Positions 10,504-16,639 of a DNA stretch of 16,639 nucleotides are shown piece by piece. This DNA is from Parachlorella kessleri. Lineage: Eukaryota; Chlorophyta; Trebouxiophyceae; Chlorellales; Chlorellaceae. The stretch lies in the NCBI GenBank assembly GCA_001598975.1, contig BBXU01001587.1, positions 1 through 16,639 of the forward strand, read 5' to 3'. Position numbers and translations under genes: made by a program. Position 1 is the stretch's first letter; each line of letters opens with the position of its first letter. The notes under the pieces are model-generated. The model was not told the DNA's origin, ran no database searches, and saw nothing but the letters and a program-made list of their open reading frames with translations.

Positions 10504-10927
10504 GGTGCAGTCTGCTTCTGTCTGGGTCAGTGGCCGGTTGTGGCGGCGGCTGTCGGCTGGAGAAGTTTGTGCTAGTGTGGGTGGCGCCGTTGGGCTGGGA
10601 GGGTACGTTGCAATAAGGGGCTATGTGACGGTAGCTTCTGCATGGAGCCTACCTGGGCCCGATGACAGCACTGCAGCCCTCCCGCCACATGTACTTGCAG
10701 TCGATTTGCTTCCTCGAGGTCTCCTTTGCCCCAGAAGCAAGGGGTGCACTTCCAGTAGCATTATAGGTATAACAGGACTCCGTCAGAGAGAACGGGGAGG
10801 TCAGGTTGTCATGATGAGTCAGGGGGGTTCTGGGCGCGAGCTGCAAATTGACAATAGTTGCAATTGTGGAATGGGTCAAATACATCTGCGAACTTCAATT
10901 CGAAACTAGCGAACTTTGGAAGCAGAG
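10504..10927. promoter_or_regulatory. Divergent upstream region of the secreted-protein and PHD genes
   Basis: Only about 420 bases separate the two opposite start codons, so both promoters must fit here. It includes an AT-richer patch (GCATTATAGGTATAAC, about 10757-10772) that could supply TATA-like elements on either strand. No convincing coding frame is present. Confidence 0.4.
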
Positions 10928-13900
10928 ATGGGCATGGTCGTGCGGCAGCCCAAGCTGCAAGTCTACCAGTTCCTCACGCCGGAACAGGCCGCTGTTGTGC
11001 AGCAGCAACCGGTGCGGATGTATTGCTTGTTTGCTTGCAAGGCTGTACACAGCCGCTTACTTCTCTATGTAGCCTCCCTGGCAGCATCGGAAGCCTCCCT
11101 GGCAGCCTCCCACTTGCACGAGAGTTATGCAGGTGCTGACCACAGCGCAGCTGCACCTCCTCAAGCAGCAGATCGAAGCCCTTCGGCGGATCAACATCCA
11201 GCTAAAGGCGGCAAAGCACAGACAGCATACTGGGCAAGGCTCGCTTCCCAGCCAGCAGGTGCAGCCAACGCCAGCGCACCCGCTGGGCGGTGAAATAGCC
11301 AGGAAGCCCGCTTCCAGAAAGGGCAAGCCTTCCGCCTCAAGTGGAAGATCCGCTAAAAGGAACAGGTAGGCTGCCAGTGATATTCATGTCATAGCATGCT
11401 GCCTATGCAGCTTTGACCCTGCATAACTAGTGCGCATGAGGTGTAGGTCTACAATGCAGCCTGCATATAAAAGCTAGTCGGTTTGCTCCTGCTATGATGC
11501 ATGCATGTCCGCCGTCCAATGAAAGCTTGCATCAAACCCACCTTGTCAAGGGAAAAGACATCACCACAGGCGTCACCACCCCCTGCAGAACTGTTGAAAA
11601 GGAGGAAGACAGCCCCTCCGAGGTGGATACAGCAGCAGCGGACGAAGCATCGGAAGAGAGCGAGCCTGAGCTCTCTGATTATGAGACTCCAGAGGAGTCT
11701 GAGGAGGAGGCTGCAGTCGCCCAGGTGGCAGCTGCTAGCCTGGCATCCCCTCGCCGCCAGACGGGCCGCCAACGCACTGGCCCCCAGGTGCTGAAGGACA
11801 TCAGCAGCGACGATGGCAGAAGCGATGGGGAGGGTGAAGAGGATCCTGAGGCAGTGGGTGGGCGGCGGCAGCAGCAGCAGCAGCAGGTGAGGAGCGATGA
11901 TGGCGGCGGTGCTAAGTCAACTGGCAGCGGCCGCGGTGGCAGCAGCAGCAAGCAGCAACAGCGGCGGGCATCCTATGTGGTGGTGCAGGACGACACTGGC
12001 GGCAGTGGAGCCGGGATCGTGCTGCCACAAATGACGCCGGTGCCTGTTGAGTGGAGCACTGGCGACGACGCGGTGTGCAGCGTGTGCGGCGATGGCGATG
12101 CTGCTGAGGGGTGGGTGGCTGGGACTGTGTCACGGCGGTGGTGGGCCTGGAGAGGCCCAACGGACAGGGCTGGGATTATAAAGAGACAGCCAGGGGCAGC
12201 TGCATCGCTGCTGACTGGAGGAAGAGCCAGTCGGGGGAGGCATGAAGCGCAGGAACTCGTACATGCAGCCAGGGACGGTGGGGACTAACGTGTGAAGTTG
12301 GGGAGCGGATGAGAAGGTGATGGTGCCTTGCATTACGCGCTAGTGGGAACATGGCTGCAATGCGTGATAGCTTGTCTGGCACCTGGGGTCCTCCACTGTT
12401 GGCCTTCGCCGTCACGCTTGCTTTGCTCTATCCCACACTTCCACCCGTGCATGGCCTGTTATTGCAGCAACCTCCTGCTGATCTGCGAGGGGCGCGGCTG
12501 CTCGGTGGTTGTGCACCAGCAGTGCTACGGGGTGGCCAAGGTTCCCAAGGGCAGGTGGCTCTGTGACGCCTGCGCGGACAAGCTCAGCCCCGCCGCGCCC
12601 AACTGCGCCTGCTGCCCTGTGGTGGGGGGAGCTCTGCGCGCGGTAAGAACACCGTCGGCCGGGTGGTCAGGGCCCCCTACTGTGTCTTGCAATGTGCTCC
12701 TCAGTACAAGGGCTCACCTGCTGCTCACCTGCACGGAACTGCTGGGTACTTAGTTGTAAGAGCTGGCTGGCAACCCCCAGCGCATGTAGAGATGCAGTGG
12801 TTGGCACAGTCGCAAACATGTGCAGGTTGCCGCATGTCTTATTACAGGAGGGCTCTTCATGCCTTGGCACGCCGCAGCCCCACCGCAGGCATCCCCCTTA
12901 TGAATGCATCTCCCCTGCCTTGTGCGCCCCCCCTGCCCCTGAGCGCAGGTCGTGTCCCTGGGCCGCGTGGTTCCCGCGCGCCACCCGCTGCCGGGCCGTG
13001 TGTACGTGCATGTGGCGGACGCCCTGTGGGTGCCGGAGGTGACCCTGGCAGACCCCGACCGCATGCGCGGGGTGCAGCTGGACCACATGACCGCGCTGCG
13101 GGCGGCGCTGCGCTGCGGGCTGTGCAAGCAGGCGGGCGGCGCCGTCGTGTGAGCGGAACTGGGTGGCAGCCTGTGTGATTGCGTGTAGGAGGGGACGCAT
13201 GCCACTTTGAGAGGATGAAGGCGACAGGTAGCTATGCTGGGACCGGGGAATTGATGTTGTACCATGGGGTCACTGGGGCCGACGCTGCTCCTGAGGCGTT
13301 GCTTTGTGCAGGGCGGACACCCTTCATTGCTTTCATACGGACTGCGCCACCTGACCAACCTACATGCGCTCCCTGTGCAGGCAGTGCAGCTTCACAAACT
13401 GCTGCCGACCTTTCCACGTCATGTGTGCGAGGGCAGCGGGGCAGGTGCTGACCTTCAGGTGGGTGCCAGCGGGCCGCCCAGGCAAGGGAGCAGCATGCAC
13501 TCACAGGCCCGCAGGCAGATGCAGCGACCCCGGGAGTTTCTCCCAAGGGGTGTGAAGGAAATTCTCACTGGGGGGACCATGACCACCAATATAGTACTAC
13601 AGCTGCCGGCGCCAATGACCTGCTCTGTACCAGTGTGGTCCCCCCGCGGTGGGTGTGATGCGAAGTTTTTGGGCAGTCTCAGCCATTCTGCATTGCGGTA
13701 GGCCTAGGGAGTGACGGATGTGGGTGTACGTGCCTCGTCCGCGAATCGGCTCCAGGCGCTGGCATCACACTCTGCAGGGAGATGGACGGCGAGCCGCTGG
13801 CCTTCTGCAGCGTGCACTCAGCGGGCCGCTACGAGCGGTCGCGGGATGCCATCTGTGAGGGGCGGCAGGCAGAGCAGGCCCCGGATGGCAGTAAGGCAGA

Positions 13901-14416
13901 CGGGGAGGAGCAGGAGGGAGCAGCAGCCATGCAGGTGACAAGTGCCCTGCAGGGTAGACTGTTTACAACTCTAGCTAGTTTCCACATTCTTGAGTACTGT
14001 CGTGCGGTATCCTCCTGTGACAATGTGCTGCCAGTGCCAGTGAGCCGCATGAGGGCCTCTAGGGCTACCCCGCTGCACTCCTGCAGAGGGGCAAGGGGTG
14101 GTCGCCAACAGCAGGTGGCCCAGCAGGCAGACCACAGCAAAGGATCCGTCCACCTGGCTGCGCAGGTGCTTGGCGGCTTGCTCCTGTCTCCCCGCCGGGA
14201 GATGCGAGGTGCACGGCGCACTGCAGTCACGCGTGCCTTGCCAGATTTCTTATCACACCCGCGCTCTGTACCTAGCGCTCACGTGCACGGTGTTGGCTGG
14301 TGGCGCAGGACGTGCGGGAAGCTGGCGCTGGCGAGGAGCCCGTGTCCGAGTATGAGCTTCAGCGGCAGCGCAATATCGAGCGCAACAGGCAGCGGCTGGC
14401 GGAGTTGAGACAGTGA
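10928..14416 (+). CDS. QLQ + PHD / zinc-knuckle / extended-PHD protein, putative chromatin reader
   Basis: Eight exons join in phase: 10928-11011, 11133-11365, 11589-12110, 12468-12642, 12949-13148, 13381-13458, 13778-13934 and 14309-14416 (TGA), giving 518 aa. Residues 29-60 (LTTAQLHLLKQQIEALRRI) match a QLQ domain. Residues about 106-265 are acidic and low-complexity with a six-Gln run. A PHD-zinc knuckle-ePHD module like that of JADE/BRPF proteins follows. PHD1 ligands are Cys269, 272, 286, 291, His296, Cys299, 312 and 315. The knuckle has Cys326, Cys329, His359 and then Asp362 where Cys is usual (HVADALWVPEV). The ePHD ligands are Cys394, 397, 407, 412, His417, Cys420, 441 and His444. The C-terminus has a basic helix (SEYELQRQRNIERNRQRLAEL minus its last residue, about 494-514). 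JADE/BRPF modules read the histone H3 tail and scaffold acetyltransferases; the same role here is inferred. The start ATG at 10928 was chosen for frame and position. Confidence 0.88.
11071..11106 (+). repeat. 15-base direct repeat in intron 1 of the QLQ-PHD gene
   Basis: AGCCTCCCTGGCAGC occurs at 11071-11085 and again at 11092-11106, a 21-base period, inside the intron at 11012-11132. It looks like a small local duplication. Confidence 0.8.
11868..11886 (+). repeat. CAG repeat encoding polyglutamine
   Basis: Six consecutive CAG codons lie within exon 3 of the QLQ-PHD gene and encode six Gln between an Arg-Arg and a Val. They are part of the acidic/Gln/Ser low-complexity linker. Confidence 0.8.
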
Positions 14417-15163
14417 CTGACTTCTGGCTGCCGAGGTGTAGGCTGAGTGGGAACCAGGGCTCTGGGGTTGCAATCCGGTGGTAATAGTCAAGCTGCAGGT
14501 ACCCATGTGTTTTGTAATTTACCAACTGGTGCGATGTGTGCACCTAGTTCAGGGTGTTACACACCAACAGCTGGCAGAGTACCGTTATCGCTCGCAGCTG
14601 AGGTCCAGGAGCTGCAAGCAACATTCTACGGAGTACCAAATGCTGTGAACCACCCCCTCCAACCGACTTACAGACCCCCCTCCTCTAGACGGGCCTCCAT
14701 TCGCCGTATACTTTTCCTTAGTTTGGTCATGACCTGACGGGCTATTGTTTTAGACCACTAGGCAAGTGCACTACTAAGCACGCAACCTGCTCGCTGCCTC
14801 TATTATCATCATGGTTATAAGGTTATCGGGTACCGGGCTGTGCATAATCGTCTTAGCCTGGTGGAATGGACAATCGATCGACATACTCGTGAGCCCACAC
14901 CTGTGCTTGGGAGGGGGTGTAGGCTGCCATGAGAAGTCGGGGCTGCGGGGTGGGTTCGGGTAGCTACATAGCACGCATTTCATGGACGGCGGGCTAGGGT
15001 GAGGATGGCGGTGTTATTTTCTCCTGCCTGCCAGTGTCGGATTTCAGTTGAAACTTTGCCCAATTGTTGTAAGTTGCCGCTTTGTGCCTTGCTCGCGTGA
15101 ACTAGGCCTTGCGTGAGCTTGGTGCACGTGCTGCAACTAACGCAGCTTGGGCTTTGCGCAGCT
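14417..15163. other. Intergenic: 3'UTR of the QLQ-PHD gene and upstream region of asparagine synthetase
   Basis: About 750 bases without a supported gene; the open frames are short and show no family resemblance. The left part contains the TGTAA signal. The right part must contain the asparagine-synthetase promoter. A TTATAAGG at about 14815 is TATA-like but some 350 bases from the start codon. Confidence 0.5.
14513..14517 (+). terminator. TGTAA polyadenylation signal of the QLQ-PHD gene
   Basis: TGTAA, the standard green-algal polyadenylation signal, lies about 97 bases after the TGA at 14414-14416 on the same strand. It supports the gene's end and the algal origin. Confidence 0.5.
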
Positions 15164-16460
15164 ATGTGCGGCATATTGGCAGCACTGCTCCTATCAGGAG
15201 ACCCAGAAAAAAACAGGAGAGATGTATTGCGGCGGAGCAAGCTGCTGCGGCACAGGGGTCCCGATCAGAACAGCGTGTATCAGTCCAAGGACGGGTCGGC
15301 TTTCATCGCCTTTGAGAGGCTTATGATTATCGACCCCACAGACACTGGCAGGCAAGCCAAAGGGCCAAGCATGCGGCCTTCTAAAAACACGCCCCACGGG
15401 TCACGTTTTTCTTGGTGATAATGCCCTCACTCCCTTGCTGTGCAGGCAACCCTTCCACATCGAGACCCCCGAGGGAAATATCGCCTGGGCACTGTAAGTA
15501 CTGCTAGCCTTGCTGCATGTGCAAGCAGTGCTGCAACCACCGTTGCCCTACACATCCCCCAGCTGATACCGCACCTTGTAGGCTGTGGTTTAGGTTTCCC
15601 CCGCCCATCACTCACCAGCGACTGACTGCCATTGCGCCCTGCGCCCTCCTCCAAGCAGGAACAGCGAGCTTTACAACCACCAGAAGCTGAGGGACACGGC
15701 GCTGGCCGGCGTCGACCTGCACAGCAAGTCAGACTCAGCCGTGCCCGGCTACCTCTACCAGAAGTACGGCGACACCAATGAGCTGTGGAACAGCTTGGAC
15801 GGCATCTTCGCCTGCGTCATCTACGACGAGCGCACCGGCTACTTCTGTGCAGCCAGGGACCCCATCGGCATCTGCAGCATGTATTGGGGCCGCGGCGAGG
15901 ACGGCAGCATCTGGTTTGCCAGCGAGCTCAAAGCAATCCAGACGCGGTGCCAACACTTTGAGATCTTCCCACCGGTGAGTCAGGGGCAGGGGTTTGGGGT
16001 CTTGCATGCGTTGGGGTTTGAGGAAGGAAAGGCTTTGCAGCCCAAGTGTGTCGGTCAGCCAGAGCTTTTGCATGTGTGCCACGCTGACGATGAGCCACGG
16101 TATCTGGCTGAGAGTTGGGAATAATGTGATGTGGGGTCACTCACTAGCGGCATCAGGAGGTGGGATGTTCGTTACCCCCTGACGTGGCATACCCGATCAG
16201 GGTGTGGAGGGGCAAGGGGAGCTCCTTCCAGCAGATGTCATAGAGAAGGAAGCCGCGTCTACAATGGTCTGGGTACTGGAGCAGCAACAGCAGGAGCAGG
16301 GAGCCAAGCGCGTTGGCGTGCGGGCTGAATGGCTGGCTGGCTGGGTGTGCAGGGGCATGTGTATCGCAGCAGCACAGGCAAGGTGGAGCGGTGGTTCAAG
16401 CCCAACTGGCTGGACTTGAACTACATCCCAGACACGCCCGTTGACCTGCCCGTCCTCAAG
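15164..16460 (+). CDS. Asparagine synthetase (glutamine-hydrolysing), glutaminase domain, 5' part only
   Basis: The enzyme makes asparagine from aspartate, ATP and glutamine-derived ammonia. Exons 15164-15351, 15446-15493, 15659-15974 and 16353-16460 join in phase to give 220 residues. The start is MCGILAALLL: Cys2 is the N-terminal nucleophile exposed after Met removal, which fixes the start. Class II amidotransferase motifs follow: LLRHRGPD (27-34), FERLMIIDP with Arg52, NSELYNH (80-86), SKSDSAV with Asp104, LDGIFACVIYDERTGYF, ARDPIGICSMYWG, ASELKA and HFEIFPPGHVY. The family's NGE is NSE here (Ser81). Intron 1 has a GC donor (AG then GCAAGC). The last donor, AAG then GTCAGT, opens an intron that runs to the window end, so the ATP-binding synthetase domain lies outside. 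Confidence 0.93.
16331..16345 (+). repeat. GGCT tetranucleotide repeat
   Basis: Three and a half GGCT units lie just before the acceptor of asparagine-synthetase exon 4 (16353). Confidence 0.7.
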
Positions 16461-16639
16461 GTCAGTGACTGGCTGCGAGCCTGAGTGAGTGAGTGAGTGG
16501 GCGAGGGCGTCCAGGAAGGGCAGGGGGGGCAGCAGGGGGAGGTGCTGGCCTCACTTTGCCAGGTGGTGGTGGTTGGTGGCACCCACAATCATAGCTGGAA
16601 AGAGGTGCTGAGGGCATGTGGGTGGGTGTGGACGTGTGT
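16461..16639 (+). other. Intron 4 of asparagine synthetase, incomplete
   Basis: The donor GTCAGT at 16461 follows exon 4. The intron contains four GAGT units (16483-16498) and a G-rich stretch, and no acceptor leading into a recognisable synthetase-domain exon. Confidence 0.6.

Noticed and set aside
12111..12288. Tail of the long frame that covers exon 3 of the QLQ-PHD gene
   Set aside because: After CSVCGDGDAAEG the frame enters an intron (GTGGGT donor); the PHD finger continues at 12468 in phase.
13147..13152. Apparent early stop (GTC GTG TGA) in the ePHD exon
   Set aside because: Splicing at GT then GTGAGC joins to 13381 and yields AVVQCSFTNCC, exactly the ePHD consensus, so the stop is intronic.

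Overview
This is nuclear DNA from a green alga (Chlorophyta). The genes are dense and intron-rich, with GT-AG introns of roughly 60-480 bases. Exon codons mostly end in G or C, and a TGTAA polyadenylation signal follows one gene. The homologies are plant-like: a RibBA fusion protein with a putative plastid leader, a plant-type asparagine synthetase, eIF3h and a PX-domain sorting nexin. I cannot name the species. No rRNA, tRNA, CRISPR array or transposon was recognised.

Layout. (1) 259-1843 minus: 5' part of a sorting nexin of the SNX1/SNX2 type (PX domain); it runs off the left edge. (2) 2530-5255 minus: complete eIF3 subunit h, 7 exons, 340 aa. (3) 5919-8853 plus: complete RibBA-like riboflavin protein, 5 exons, 491 aa, with an intact DHBP-synthase half and a degenerate GTP-cyclohydrolase-II half. 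(4) 9471-10503 minus: small secreted Cys-containing protein of unknown function; its middle exons are uncertain. (5) 10928-14416 plus: QLQ domain plus PHD, zinc knuckle and extended PHD, 8 exons, 518 aa, probably a chromatin reader. (6) 15164-16460 and beyond, plus: 5' part of glutamine-dependent asparagine synthetase; it runs off the right edge. Genes 2/3 and 4/5 are divergent pairs with short shared upstream regions, and 3/4 converge.

These are ordinary unlinked housekeeping and regulatory genes; I see no operon-like or defence-like system. The exon models come from splice-site and reading-phase bookkeeping plus recognition of conserved family motifs. For five of the six genes every junction keeps frame without conflict. 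The observations most worth following are the lost zinc cysteines in the GTP-cyclohydrolase half of RibBA, the QLQ plus PHD/ePHD domain combination with a Cys-to-Asp change in the zinc knuckle, a GC-AG intron and an NGE-to-NSE change in asparagine synthetase, and a 25-base near-perfect palindrome in gene 4.
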